From G963665925 sp963676345 (GTDB taxonomy: Bacteria; Bacillota; Clostridia; Peptostreptococcales; Acidaminobacteraceae), in the NCBI GenBank assembly GCA_963676345.2, contig CAXXTS010000002.1, positions 682,001 through 746,000 on the forward strand: 64,000 nt of DNA, written 5' to 3'. Positions 1-9,073 of the stretch are shown here, one piece after another. The notes under the pieces are model-generated. The model was not told the origin of the DNA. It did no database searches and saw only the letters and a program-made list of their open reading frames with translations. Both the position numbers and the translations under genes were made by a program. The number at the start of each line of letters is the position of its first letter. Position 1 is the stretch's first letter.

Positions 1-931
1 GTAATGACATTGCACTTACGCGCATGCCCAAGTCCCCTTCGACAGTGCGCTTGAGTTCTGGTTCAACCAGCCCAATCTGAATAATAGATGATTTTTTGGG
101 CGTGCCGGAACATACAGTATGCACATCGGTTGTGGCGCCACCTACATCCACAATCATGAGCTCTCCCCATCCCGCATGAGATGGTGTTCCCTTTGAAAGA
201 AGCTGTGCTGCATTAAGTACTGCAAGCGGTGTCGGTATAACTATGTCATTAAAGGCCCTACGCACTGCGCCGAGTCCTTTAGCGTCAATAATACGTTCCA
301 TAAACAGTTCTCGAATTGCATTTCTTGCCGGGTCTGTGTCTACCCGGTTGAAACGGGGCATAACATTTCCCGTTATGATATAATCAATACCCGCTTTGTT
401 AAAACGCTCTTTTATGGGCTGCCCTGCTTGATTATTACCAGCAACGACCACAGGAATTTCAACTTCAGCTTGAGCGATTATCTCACTGTTATGCAGGATA
501 CATTCCAAGTTTCCACCGTCTGTTCCACCTGATAATAAGATCATGTCCGGCTCTAGTTTCATTACTTCAGCAAAACCATGTGGTGTCATTTTATTGCTGC
601 AGACTTTAATAATCTTTGCACCAGACCCTAAGCACGCCATCTTCGCAGCTTCTGAAGTCAGTTCTGCGACAAGTCCAGAGGCAACCATCCTAAGTCCGCC
701 TGCAGCGCTGCTGCAAACTTTGTATTCAATGCAGTCCCCTAAATCTAAGCCCCTTTCTCCTAAGGTCTCTTTTATCTTTGAAAAAGCACGTTCAAAGCCA
801 TGCATAACCCCTTCTTTTACTGTGGTATGACTCTTTGATGTCAGCACAATATCTTCAAGCTCTTTTGACACAAGTGTTAGCTTTGTATAGGTACTTCCAA
901 AATCAATGAGTAGAATATATTTCATTTTCAT
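1..931 (-). CDS. glmL: Glutamate mutase accessory protein GlmL/MutL, partial
   Basis: The minus strand encodes an open frame of about 310 residues that runs off the left edge, so the C-terminus is missing. The N-terminus has an actin-like ATPase phosphate-binding motif (LLIDFGSTYTK), and later segments LLSGGTDGG and MIVDVGGATTD are typical of the MutL/GlmL family. This family is encoded with adenosylcobalamin-dependent glutamate mutase and is thought to reactivate or protect it. The start ATG at 931 overlaps the glmS stop in an ATGA arrangement, so the two are translationally coupled; an in-frame ATG at 925 is the alternative. The gene for the large mutase subunit (glmE) would be expected beyond the left edge. 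Confidence 0.85.
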   Translation of the reverse strand, partial: MKMKYILLIDFGSTYTKLTLVSKELEDIVLTSKSHTTVKEGVMHGFERAFSKIKETLGERGLDLGDCIEYKVCSSAAGGLRMVASGLVAELTSEAAKMACLGSGAKIIKVCSNKMTPHGFAEVMKLEPDMILLSGGTDGGNLECILHNSEIIAQAEVEIPVVVAGNNQAGQPIKERFNKAGIDYIITGNVMPRFNRVDTDPARNAIRELFMERIIDAKGLGAVRRAFNDIVIPTPLAVLNAAQLLSKGTPSHAGWGELMIVDVGGATTDVHTVCSGTPKKSSIIQIGLVEPELKRTVEGDLGMRVSAMSL

Positions 932-1344
932 CACCGCTTTAATTTCAAGTCCTGTTCAATATCGGCAATTGTAATGTGCGGCAGTGTACCCGGTGGGTAG
1001 ACACGATCAAAACCCATGTCTAGAAACTTTTCTTCGACCGTTTCCCATGCCTGCTTGCCAACCACCAGGTTGCCACCTACATAAAGCAATACGTCATCAA
1101 GACCTGCCTCAAGGCACTTTCCCTTTAAACCACGGCAGTCTATTTCGCCATGACCATATAAAGATGATACGACAATCACCTTGGCATCTGTTTCAACAGC
1201 AGCGTGTATAAAATCTTCTTGGGCGCTCAGTACACCGATATTTGCCACCCTCAGTCCGGATTCTGTAAAAGCGTGTTCAAGTATCTTATTTCCAACCGAA
1301 TGACAATCGGCACCGATTACGCCTAACACAATTGTTGCACTCAT
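931..1344 (-). CDS. glmS: Glutamate mutase sigma (S) subunit
   Basis: The protein has 137 residues, the usual length of the cobalamin-binding small subunit of methylaspartate mutase, which interconverts L-glutamate and 3-methylaspartate. The cobalamin motif DxHxxG is present as D13-C-H15-S-V-G18, followed by the conserved SSLYGHGEIDCRG. The start at 1344 has a GGAGG site with good spacing; the longer frame to 1407 lacks one and would begin upstream of the likely transcription start. It is coupled to glmL. With citG nearby this supports the methylaspartate pathway of glutamate fermentation. Confidence 0.93.
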   Translation of the reverse strand: MSATIVLGVIGADCHSVGNKILEHAFTESGLRVANIGVLSAQEDFIHAAVETDAKVIVVSSLYGHGEIDCRGLKGKCLEAGLDDVLLYVGGNLVVGKQAWETVEEKFLDMGFDRVYPPGTLPHITIADIEQDLKLKR

Positions 1345-1397
1345 TTGATATCCTCCATTTTTAAAATTGGTCTCTTTTTCACTCTCTATTTTGGGTG

Positions 1398-1426
1398 ATG
1401 ATAGCACCCCTATTCTATGAAGTCAA
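1398..1426 (-). promoter_or_regulatory. Probable sigma-A promoter of glmS
   Basis: On the minus strand TTGACT and TATCAT are separated by 17 bp, placing transcription start near position 1391, about 45 bp before the chosen glmS start. The 337-bp gap 1345-1681 also holds TTGTATAC and TTGTACAC half-sites around 1508-1540 that could bind the neighbouring GntR regulator, which is speculation. Confidence 0.6.
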
Positions 1427-1590
1427 ATCAATTTTTTTATAAAACCACAAAATCAATCGCCCTAAATCATACCATTACACATATTGAAATTACAACAATA
1501 CAGCATATTGTATACTTAACCCGCGTATAATTGTACACACTCTTGAATGGGGAATTGCATACCCCGTCAGCATTGGACTCTTTATATTAA

Positions 1591-1618
1591 AAAAAACAGT
1601 CCAATTGGACTGTTTTTT
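1591..1618 (-). terminator. Rho-independent terminator after the gntR-type gene
   Basis: A 12-bp perfect stem with AATT loop is flanked by A6 and T6 runs, so it could terminate in either direction. It lies between the stop of the GntR gene and the glmS promoter. Confidence 0.8.
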
Positions 1619-1681
1619 ACGCCTTATATATATGAATCTATATAGTTTAATTTCCACTCTTCCAAACTCAGAACAGATAGA

Positions 1682-2665
1682 TTATACGCCTTCTGATTCT
1701 GCCAGTTTAGACAATACAACTTCAACAGAGCCTTTATCTAATACATAATCAAAGGCTATGAGTTCAAGGTCATCTGCTTGAATTTTTTTTATAGATTCCA
1801 TGCGACCGGGCGATACAACAATGACATCTAAATCCTGCATGAAGGCTTTAAGCATATCTGGGTTCAATGTGGTTGTATTGACTAAATCCACCTGCTCGAG
1901 TCCTGCTAATTTTAGTGCTGATTTTACACTGAAAAAAAATTCTTCCGATAGACTAATCAGTCCTATTTTGGACTGTGTTGCATACTTTGATATCTTAATC
2001 ATACTCTCCAAATTTGGCGTAATAGCAACCCCCATAACACGTTTTTCGATACCCTTAGAACGTAGGTGCTCTTTGATCTCACCAACATGATTGAAGGTTG
2101 TAATGATCACACGGGTCTGGGCCAGCTGGTTCATAAATGCTGGCGTCATGCTTTTGATATCCGCCAAAGTATAGGGTTTAATCTGCTTTTGAGACACCTC
2201 TGCCAAAGCCTTTGAAAAGCTCTGAGCCTGCTCAATATTGCATTCGATAAAGACCGCATCAAGCCTTTCAATATTCTGATACTTATTTTTAGCGATACGC
2301 GTGAACATATGTATCAAATTTTTTTCATCAATTCCTTCACGAATCGCAGTATCAATTACTTTGTTGATATAATCATCGATCAACTGGTCTTGGCTGCCAT
2401 GATATTTTGCTTCTGCCCCACTTTGAACAAATGTGCCTCGCCCCTGCTCAGAGCTGAGAATGCCTCTTTTTTCGAGAGACCTATAGGCTCTGCTCACCGT
2501 TTTTCTGCTCACACTCAGCTTCTGAGCCATTTCACGTTCAGTGGGAATACGTGCATTCGCTTTCAGATAACCGGTCTTGATGGCGCCTATAATCTGATTT
2601 TCTAGCTGAACATAAAGTGGAACGCCTATTCCCTTCTTTAGCTTAAATTCAATTTGCTGTGTCAT
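1682..2665 (-). CDS. GntR-family transcriptional regulator
   Basis: The protein has 327 residues. Residues about 10-80 form a GntR winged helix-turn-helix (VPLYVQLENQI, PTEREMAQKLSVSRKTVSRAY, GRGTFV). The remaining 240 residues look like a two-lobed ligand-binding region without a recognised FCD or UTRA signature. It follows citG by 17 bp with its own GGGGAGG site, so it is probably co-transcribed. Its position between citG and glmS suggests that it controls the glutamate-fermentation genes; the ligand is unknown. Confidence 0.8.
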   Translation of the reverse strand: MTQQIEFKLKKGIGVPLYVQLENQIIGAIKTGYLKANARIPTEREMAQKLSVSRKTVSRAYRSLEKRGILSSEQGRGTFVQSGAEAKYHGSQDQLIDDYINKVIDTAIREGIDEKNLIHMFTRIAKNKYQNIERLDAVFIECNIEQAQSFSKALAEVSQKQIKPYTLADIKSMTPAFMNQLAQTRVIITTFNHVGEIKEHLRSKGIEKRVMGVAITPNLESMIKISKYATQSKIGLISLSEEFFFSVKSALKLAGLEQVDLVNTTTLNPDMLKAFMQDLDVIVVSPGRMESIKKIQADDLELIAFDYVLDKGSVEVVLSKLAESEGV

Positions 2666-2682
2666 TACACCCTCCCCCTGTT

Positions 2683-3555
2683 CTATAGCCGCCCCGAACC
2701 AGTAACAAAGTGCAGCATCAGAGTTACTGCCAGCAAGTCTGCTGTCCCCCCCGGACTGATATTCTTTTGAACAAAGATACGATCCATTTCATCAATAAGA
2801 CTTTGCCCCTTTTCAGTATACATCCCACCTGCATTTAATGCGTCTTCGGAAAGGGCTAACACCATGGTGCGTCCCTTTTCACCATAGCGTGAGAGCACAT
2901 TGGTATCTTCAACACACTTCATAAGTTCTAGTAAGACTTGAACCATGATATCATTCTTGTCGAGTTGTCCCTTCTCAAGCGCCTTCATAAGTGCTGGCAA
3001 CCCAAAGTTTCGCACAGAAGGAAACCCCGCTTCCACTTCACCCCGAATACCCAGGACACCCTTTTCCATATAGAGGCGTTCCCCCTCTGTTTTCACTTTT
3101 CGCATATGATTGGCAGCTGTTTTGAGCTCGCGCGTCAACCCTGTTGTCATTTGAGCTGTAGTGATACAAAGATGCCTTGCATCAGGTACATGGCCCATTT
3201 GCTGTATGCCCAGCCCAGCAGCCGCACACAAAATCCCAAGCGAAAAAATTGCTCCCTTGTGTGTGTTTACGCCTCCTGTAACCTCCAGCATGCGCTTTTC
3301 GCCTTCAATACCAATGGGTCTTATCGATTCCAGTAACACAGCAAGATCCTGTCCCTTAAATAAAAAGCCCTTTTCAGAGCACTGATAAAATGTATCTTCA
3401 AGCGCCAACGCACTGTCTATAAACGTATAGTAATCCATATCGGTATGTGCGCCATTGCCAAACCGATCTACCAGACCAGGTTTTGGTGATGCACTCACCT
3501 CGTAAAGAAGGGCCTTTACCGCGCAATTTGCAATGAATTTTAGTTTTTGATTCAT
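2683..3555 (-). CDS. citG: Triphosphoribosyl-dephospho-CoA synthase (CitG/MdcB family)
   Basis: The protein has 290 residues with CitG signatures EVSASPKPGLVDR, GVNTHKGAIFSLG and SPGGTADLLAVT. CitG makes the prosthetic-group precursor of the acyl carrier subunit of citrate lyase, and citramalate lyase uses the same group. Citramalate lyase is the last enzyme of the methylaspartate pathway, so placement beside glmS/glmL suggests service to citramalate lyase rather than citrate lyase (inference). Start ATG 3555 is preceded by AGAGGTG. The gntR-type gene follows directly. Confidence 0.87.
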   Translation of the reverse strand: MNQKLKFIANCAVKALLYEVSASPKPGLVDRFGNGAHTDMDYYTFIDSALALEDTFYQCSEKGFLFKGQDLAVLLESIRPIGIEGEKRMLEVTGGVNTHKGAIFSLGILCAAAGLGIQQMGHVPDARHLCITTAQMTTGLTRELKTAANHMRKVKTEGERLYMEKGVLGIRGEVEAGFPSVRNFGLPALMKALEKGQLDKNDIMVQVLLELMKCVEDTNVLSRYGEKGRTMVLALSEDALNAGGMYTEKGQSLIDEMDRIFVQKNISPGGTADLLAVTLMLHFVTGSGRL

Positions 3556-3634
3556 ACACTCACCTCTTTATGCCCTATTGTACCTTAGTAGGCTTTTAAA
3601 ACCAATCCTTGCCTTTGTCCGGTGATACATATAT

Positions 3635-3659
3635 AAAAGAGATGCCTGCATGGCATCTC
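3635..3659 (-). terminator. Terminator of the amino-acid ABC operon
   Basis: An 8-bp stem (GAGATGCC paired with GGCATCTC) with a 5-nt loop is followed on the minus strand by TTTTATAT. It sits 30 bp after the ATPase stop. Confidence 0.75.
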
Positions 3660-3691
3660 CTCATTATAATCGCATTGCGTATTTCTAATTT

Positions 3692-4438
3692 TTACAAGAC
3701 TTTTGATAAAAAGTCTTTCAATCGACCATCCTGCGGTGTTTCAAACAGCGCCTTTGGTGTATTCTCTTCAAGAATGGCACCATCAGCCATAAAGACAGCG
3801 CGAGTCGCAACTTCTTTTGCAAAGCCCATTTCATGGGTGACAACCACCATGGTCATGCCTTCATTGGCGAGTTCTCGAATTAGGCTGAGCACTTCGCCAA
3901 CCATTTCTGGATCAAGTGCCGAAGTGGGTTCATCAAAAAGCATGACGTCTGGATTCATTGCAAGTGAACGTACAATAGCAATCCTTTGCTTCTGTCCTCC
4001 AGACAGCATGGATGGATATTCCTGTGCTTTATCTGAAAGGCCTATGCGTTCTAAGAGCGTCATGGCTTTTGCCTCTGCCTCTGATTTTGTCATAAGGCCC
4101 AGTTTAACGGGTGCCATTGTGATGTTTTGAAGGACTGTCTTATGCGGAAAGAGGTTAAAGTGCTGAAAGACCATGCCCATTTTTCGCCTGTGCAAATCAA
4201 TATTCACATTCTTATCTGCCAGATTGACCCCTTCAAAGACAATTTGACCACGCGTTGGTTTTTCAAGAAGATTCAAACTACGCAGGAGCGTCGATTTTCC
4301 TGAACCCGATGGGCCGATAATGACAACGACTTCTCCTTTTTCAATGTCTATACTGCAGTCATTTAGCGCGACCACTTCACCCTTGTTGTACTCTTTGTGC
4401 AGGTTCTTTACTGAAATCAGCTTATCGTTTGTCGCCAC
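3692..4438 (-). CDS. Polar amino-acid ABC transporter, ATP-binding protein
   Basis: The protein has 248 residues and is a GlnQ/HisP-type ATPase with Walker A GPSGSGKST (about 43-51), signature LSGGQKQR and Walker B VMLFDEPTSALDP. It energises uptake of a polar amino acid at the inner face of the membrane. Its start overlaps the end of the permease gene by 17 bp, so the two are co-translated. It is the last gene of a three-gene importer operon. The substrate cannot be read from the sequence. Confidence 0.93.
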   Translation of the reverse strand: MATNDKLISVKNLHKEYNKGEVVALNDCSIDIEKGEVVVIIGPSGSGKSTLLRSLNLLEKPTRGQIVFEGVNLADKNVNIDLHRRKMGMVFQHFNLFPHKTVLQNITMAPVKLGLMTKSEAEAKAMTLLERIGLSDKAQEYPSMLSGGQKQRIAIVRSLAMNPDVMLFDEPTSALDPEMVGEVLSLIRELANEGMTMVVVTHEMGFAKEVATRAVFMADGAILEENTPKALFETPQDGRLKDFLSKVL

Positions 4439-5126
4439 GTCTCATTCTCCTTTCAATAACCTCAATTGCTTTACTTGCTGGATAGTTAATGCAGAAATAA
4501 ACCAGTGCAGCAAGTACATATGGACCGATTGTGATATACGTCGTTGACGATACCGTCTTAGCTGCCCACATCAGTTCTGCCATACCGAGGGTTGAAAGAA
4601 TAGAAGATTCTTTAACCATGGTGATCATTTCATTAGCAAGGGCCGGCAAAATATTCTTTATTGCCTGTGGCAGTACTACAAGAAGCATGGACTGGGAAGC
4701 TGAAAGCCCTAGGCTTCGCGCCGCTTCATTCTGTCCTGAATCCACTGCCAAAATACCCGCTCTAAAAATTTCTGCAACGTATGCAGCACTGTTTAGTGCC
4801 AATGCAACCACGCCTGGAATAAACATAGATGTATTGATAAATCCAAACAAATAGAATGTAGGGATTCTTATAAAATTGAATAAGCCATAATAAACGAGGG
4901 CCAACTGTACCAAAAGAGGGGTTGACCTGAATATAGCAATATAGATGCCGGAAATACTTCTGATAAGGACCGATTTACTTAGGCGCATCAGTGCAAGTAG
5001 AAGCGCTGGTACTACTGCAATTAATACCGATACGATAGATATGAGCAAGGTGTATTCCACACCTTGAATAAACAAGGAAACGTACTTTGGTAAAAATGTA
5101 AAGTTAAAAAAACTTGTTGGTGACAT
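4422..5126 (-). CDS. Polar amino-acid ABC transporter, permease
   Basis: The protein has 234 residues with several hydrophobic segments and the EAA loop EAARSLGLSASQSML that docks on the ATPase. It is of the HisM/GlnP type. The start MSPTSFF at 5126 is chosen because GGAGAGG lies six bases upstream; the longer frame to 5156 lacks such a site. It lies between the binding-protein and ATPase genes. Confidence 0.9.
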   Translation of the reverse strand: MSPTSFFNFTFLPKYVSLFIQGVEYTLLISIVSVLIAVVPALLLALMRLSKSVLIRSISGIYIAIFRSTPLLVQLALVYYGLFNFIRIPTFYLFGFINTSMFIPGVVALALNSAAYVAEIFRAGILAVDSGQNEAARSLGLSASQSMLLVVLPQAIKNILPALANEMITMVKESSILSTLGMAELMWAAKTVSSTTYITIGPYVLAALVYFCINYPASKAIEVIERRMRRGDKR

Positions 5127-5199
5127 AATAATCCTCTCCACTATAAAAGAGCGCAATTAGGGATATAATCCTCTTTTGCGCTCTTCATCTCAACCCTAA

Positions 5200-5997
5200 T
5201 TATTCGATTGCATTCTCACTTTGAGTATGTGCTTCTTCAATCCATTTTTCCATTGATCCATCAGAAGTCACTTGTGCAATCGTACTGTTGAATGATTCAA
5301 TCAGACCCAGTGGATCATCCTTTTGAACTGCAACTGCATAAGGATATGCTTCACCTAAATCTACTGGCGCTATTTCAAGCCCATCATCATTGTTTGCATA
5401 CTGCTGTGCTACGGCACCATCAAGAACAATAGCCTCACACTTTCCATACACCACATTGTTCACTAAATCATTGACTGTTGACATGGTAACAAGTGTTGCA
5501 TCCGGCATGTCTGACATAACCAGTTCTGCTTTTGAAGTCCCCATTTGTGCGCCAACTGATTTTCCTGCAAAGCTTTCAAGTGAGCTGTACTGATCTACAT
5601 TTTCAGCTTTTACAAGAACCATTGGTGGTAAATCTGTATAGTAGTCATCTGAAAAATCAGCAACCTGTGCACGTTCTTCATTTGCTTCTATTGCTGCAAT
5701 AACCATATCAACCTCACCCTTTTGCAGTGAAGCCATCAGGTTGTCAAAGCTCATATTTACGATTTCAAGGTCAAGACCTTTGTCTTCAGCCAGCTTCTTT
5801 GCAAATGCAATATCAATGCCTGCATATTCCTGCTCACCTGCTTCATCAAGTACAATGAATTCAAATGGCGGGTAGTCAGCCGATGTTCCCAGTACAAGGC
5901 TTGTCTTTTCAACCGCTTCTTCAGCTGGCGCTTTTGAGCAGCCTGCTACAGAAATAGCCATTGCCATCACCATTAACCATACGAATATTTTTTTCAT
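5200..5997 (-). CDS. Amino-acid ABC transporter substrate-binding lipoprotein
   Basis: The protein has 265 residues. A lipoprotein signal with lipobox VAGC (Cys about 20) is followed by a bacterial extracellular solute-binding family 3 fold, including the ligand-site region YPPFEF and AGIDIAFAKKLAEDKG. It would capture a polar amino acid outside the membrane. GGAGGAG precedes the ATG at 5997. It is the first gene of the importer operon. Proximity to the glutamate mutase genes makes an acidic amino acid plausible but unproven. Confidence 0.9.
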   Translation of the reverse strand: MKKIFVWLMVMAMAISVAGCSKAPAEEAVEKTSLVLGTSADYPPFEFIVLDEAGEQEYAGIDIAFAKKLAEDKGLDLEIVNMSFDNLMASLQKGEVDMVIAAIEANEERAQVADFSDDYYTDLPPMVLVKAENVDQYSSLESFAGKSVGAQMGTSKAELVMSDMPDATLVTMSTVNDLVNNVVYGKCEAIVLDGAVAQQYANNDDGLEIAPVDLGEAYPYAVAVQKDDPLGLIESFNSTIAQVTSDGSMEKWIEEAHTQSENAIE

Positions 5998-6065
5998 TTG
6001 AGTTCTCCTCCATACATAGGGCTTTCAGATGGATTGTTCATGTGCGGTTTCTCGCAAAGCGCACC

Positions 6066-6096
6066 GCATGAATATACAATTATAATTATTCACCTG
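6066..6096 (-). promoter_or_regulatory. AT-rich ARG-box-like sequences upstream of the ABC operon
   Basis: The 451-bp gap 5998-6448 holds an AT-rich upstream region and one terminator. Two adjacent minus-strand segments, TGAATAATTATAAT and TTGTATATTCA, resemble halves of the ArgR/AhrC box. No clear -35/-10 pair was found. This is a weak suggestion of arginine-repressor control. Confidence 0.2.
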
Positions 6097-6335
6097 CATA
6101 CAGGTTTTTATACATCCACAAAAACTTACAACCCACATCTTTCAGCTTTTATATCTATCTATTATTTTCACTGCTCTATTATAATCGATTTCTTCGTAAA
6201 TTAAAATACATTTTTGTGCATTTATATTAATTTTTTTGTAGCTATACAAATTTACTTGTATATTTACCCATTCTTCATTTTGCTTATTATAAATCGTGCG
6301 ACGGACACCACAATTTTCAGAATCACAATTACACT

Positions 6336-6381
6336 AAAAAACCCGACTGCCCATCCCCTTACCGGGTTTAATAGTCGGGTT
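6336..6381 (-). terminator. Terminator downstream of the GGDEF/EAL gene
   Basis: A 9-bp stem (AACCCGACT paired with AGTCGGGTT) with a 24-nt loop is followed on the minus strand by T6. Confidence 0.65.
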
Positions 6382-6448
6382 TAATAATCCGTATTCATAG
6401 TGAACTTCATAAATAGACTTCTCTAATCGACGCTTTGAATCATAAAGT

Positions 6449-8292
6449 TTATTCAAGCGGTTCTGGCCTTGAAAAATAATAGCCCTGAATTTCGTCACAG
6501 CCTATTTCTAGGAGCTTGGCATACTGCATAGGGGTTTCTACGCCTTCTGCCACAACATTAATATTATAATCAAGAGCCAGCTGCATGATGGCTTCAAGCA
6601 TACTGTCGATCTTACCATTGACTTCAATCTGATCAACAAATGACTTATCAATTTTGAGTTCATCTATATCAAACTTTGCAAGATAATTAAGAGATGAATA
6701 CCCCGAACCAAAGTCATCAAGTGATATCCAAATGCCAATTTTGCGCAGTTTTTCGAATACTGCCATAGCGCGTTCAAAGTTCTCAATCATCACATCTTCT
6801 GTAATCTCAAAAATGATTCGATCTGGATCTACGCCACTTTTTTCAATGGCATTCTCAACAAATTCTATAAAACCGGGCGCAATGAGATGCGATGGCGATA
6901 TATTCACCGAAACGCGAATGTGGGCACCGTACTTTTTACAGAGACTTTTATGTTCTGCTAATACACGCTCGATAACAATGCGGCCAAAATGCGTGGCACG
7001 ATTCATTTCTTCAAGGGCTGGAATAAACACAGTAGGACTCACCATGCCTATCTCAGTGTCATACCACCGGCTCAATGCTTCAAAACTGACGATTTCTTTG
7101 GTCTTTGTATTGACCTTTGCCTGATAATGTACATCGAACTTCGAATTGTATAGGGCGTCTTCAAGACGCTCTCTTAAAAAGCTGTCTTCTTTCAGGCTGG
7201 TCTCCAGTTTCTTATCGTAGGCAATAATATTTGACTCTACAGGTCCTTTTGCGTAGGTCAAGGCCATTTTAGCCTGATGAACGGTTTGATCAATTGTATA
7301 TTGCGGTTCATGGGCGCTATAGCCAATATTAAACTCGATTTTTTCGTCATACCCGATATGTGAAACTCATTTTGAAACTGGGTCATATAGCGTTCTACGC
7401 GCATGAGGAAGGCTTGCTCGTCTCCCGACTCGATGAAGAAGCCAAACTCATTGCCCCCCACGCGGGCTAGCAGTTCATCTTTAAGCATTTCAGCGCTAAA
7501 TACACGTGCAATTTCTACTATAACCCTGTCTCCAATAACTTCCCCATAAATTGAGTTGATAACGGATATGTTTTTGGCACTTATAATCATCACATAGCCT
7601 CTCTCGCCCGCCTCAATTTTTTCACTTAGCAGTCTGGAAAAATGATATTGATTGGGCAGGTGGGTCAACTGATCATAATAGGCAAGTTCATAGGTACGCT
7701 CCATGCTGTCCTGGAGTTCTTCAATATTCTCAAGCAAATAACCCCTGATTGAGTACACAACGGTGTGGAGTACAAAGAGATAGAAGACAAACACAATGAA
7801 CTGAATAAACCAAAGGGCCATTCCCGACTTAACGGGTATGTCTACCGGATGGGTGTATGCATAGGCATAGAACCATAAAAAGACGCCGACAGAACCAAAT
7901 GCAACAGCTGTACTCTTAGCACGCGACAAAAAAAGTACGGCTAGAACATTACTGATCATAATCAGTTGAATAGCTGCGCTGTCAAAACCGCCATCCATGA
8001 ATGATACCATGCCAATCCACACAGGAATAAGAATGGTGACACCTATCTTCAGTTCAATATTGAGTCTTTTTTTAAATAGACTCATCAACATGAGTACAAA
8101 ACCAATGCCCGCATCATACAAGGCAAAACGCTGTGGTATTTGACTGTAATACACTGCAACAGCTGACGCCCACGCGACCATGCTTCCAAAAGGCAGTACC
8201 CTGTTAAAGTGTACCTCTATGCGCTTTAATATCATACTGTTGTAGTCTCGTCGAAACATACAAACGCCCCATTTATAAGTAACTCGCTGCAT
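6449..8292 (-). pseudogene. Membrane GGDEF-EAL cyclic-di-GMP protein, frameshifted
   Basis: Two overlapping frames make one natural protein. Frame 8292-7258 gives about six membrane segments (residues 35-180) and a GGDEF domain, but after FHISG it runs into unrelated residues and stops. The other frame, joined near 7350-7360, restores the family continuation (IEFNIGYSAHEP, VHQAKMALTY) and leads into a full EAL domain ending at 6449. A single missing base explains this. The GGDEF motif is GGNEF (279-283), so cyclase activity is doubtful. The EAL domain keeps FEALSRW, LDDFGSGYSSL and VVAEGVE and looks competent as a phosphodiesterase. The start is uncertain (8292 or 8259). Sequencing error and true mutation cannot be told apart. 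Confidence 0.85.
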
Positions 8293-8406
8293 CTATTCTT
8301 ATTACTCACTATATACCTCGATTGATTGTATTTATTCTTATCTAAATACATATTTAGAGTTTTTTTAAGGTATCGTGCATCTTTGATTACGCCATATAAT
8401 GAAACT

Positions 8407-8446
8407 ATAAAAAGGTTCAGTTATGCACACGCACAACTGAACCTTT
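8407..8446 (-). terminator. Terminator downstream of the merR-type gene
   Basis: A 12-bp perfect stem (AAAGGTTCAGTT paired with AACTGAACCTTT) with a 12-nt loop is followed on the minus strand by a short T run. Confidence 0.75.
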
Positions 8447-8485
8447 CTGTGTTAAAGATATTGATCCATATCTTTTCATGATGTG

Positions 8486-8866
8486 TTACTGCCTTTTCAA
8501 AAGACATTTTTCTTTCTTTTTTATATTCTCGTATCCGTCAATCTTGCGATTCAGTCGAGCAAGGGTTTCTTCAAGCGCCTTCATTTTTTCTAAAAGTTGG
8601 GCGCGCTGCTGCAAGAGTATATTCTTTCTTGCCTCAGAGGTCTCGTCCCCTTCCTGAAACAGGTCTACATATTCAATAAGCTGTTCTATGGGTAGCCCTG
8701 CACTGCGCATGCATTTGATAAATCCGACCCACCTTAAGTCCTCTTCACTATAATCACGTACACCTGAAGATTTCCTTGTCACTGGTGGAATGAGACCTAT
8801 TCTTTCATAATACCGCAAAGTATCTGGACTAAGATCATATTTTTCGCTAACTTCAGATATTGTCAT
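8486..8866 (-). CDS. MerR-family transcriptional regulator
   Basis: The protein has 126 residues. An N-terminal MerR helix-turn-helix (TISEVSEKYDLSPDTLRYYE) is followed by a C-terminal coiled coil (about 85-120). No metal-binding cysteine cluster is present, so it belongs with the AdhR/YhdM-type regulators that sense electrophiles or redox stress rather than metals. AGAGGTG precedes the ATG at 8866. It lies downstream of an aldo/keto reductase gene whose promoter has the typical MerR architecture, so that gene is the likely target. Confidence 0.88.
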   Translation of the reverse strand: MTISEVSEKYDLSPDTLRYYERIGLIPPVTRKSSGVRDYSEEDLRWVGFIKCMRSAGLPIEQLIEYVDLFQEGDETSEARKNILLQQRAQLLEKMKALEETLARLNRKIDGYENIKKKEKCLLKRQ

Positions 8867-9073
8867 GTTTCACCTCTTTTGTATCATCAGCACAAACCCG
8901 AACAAGACTCTCATGCACGTATGAAAGCTAGGAGTCAACTTGCCTCATAGGCATTTAGTTATTAAAATGAGCCTTTCCTGCATTCTTTCATATAACAGGA
9001 TGTTTATAGGTCAATCGGACTTAACAATAGCGTATATGTATTCGTAAAACAATGCAAGCATCTGACTAAAAAG

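Noticed and set aside
543..830. Plus-strand frame of 95 codons
   Set aside because: It is antisense to the glmL frame, which has clear family motifs on the minus strand.
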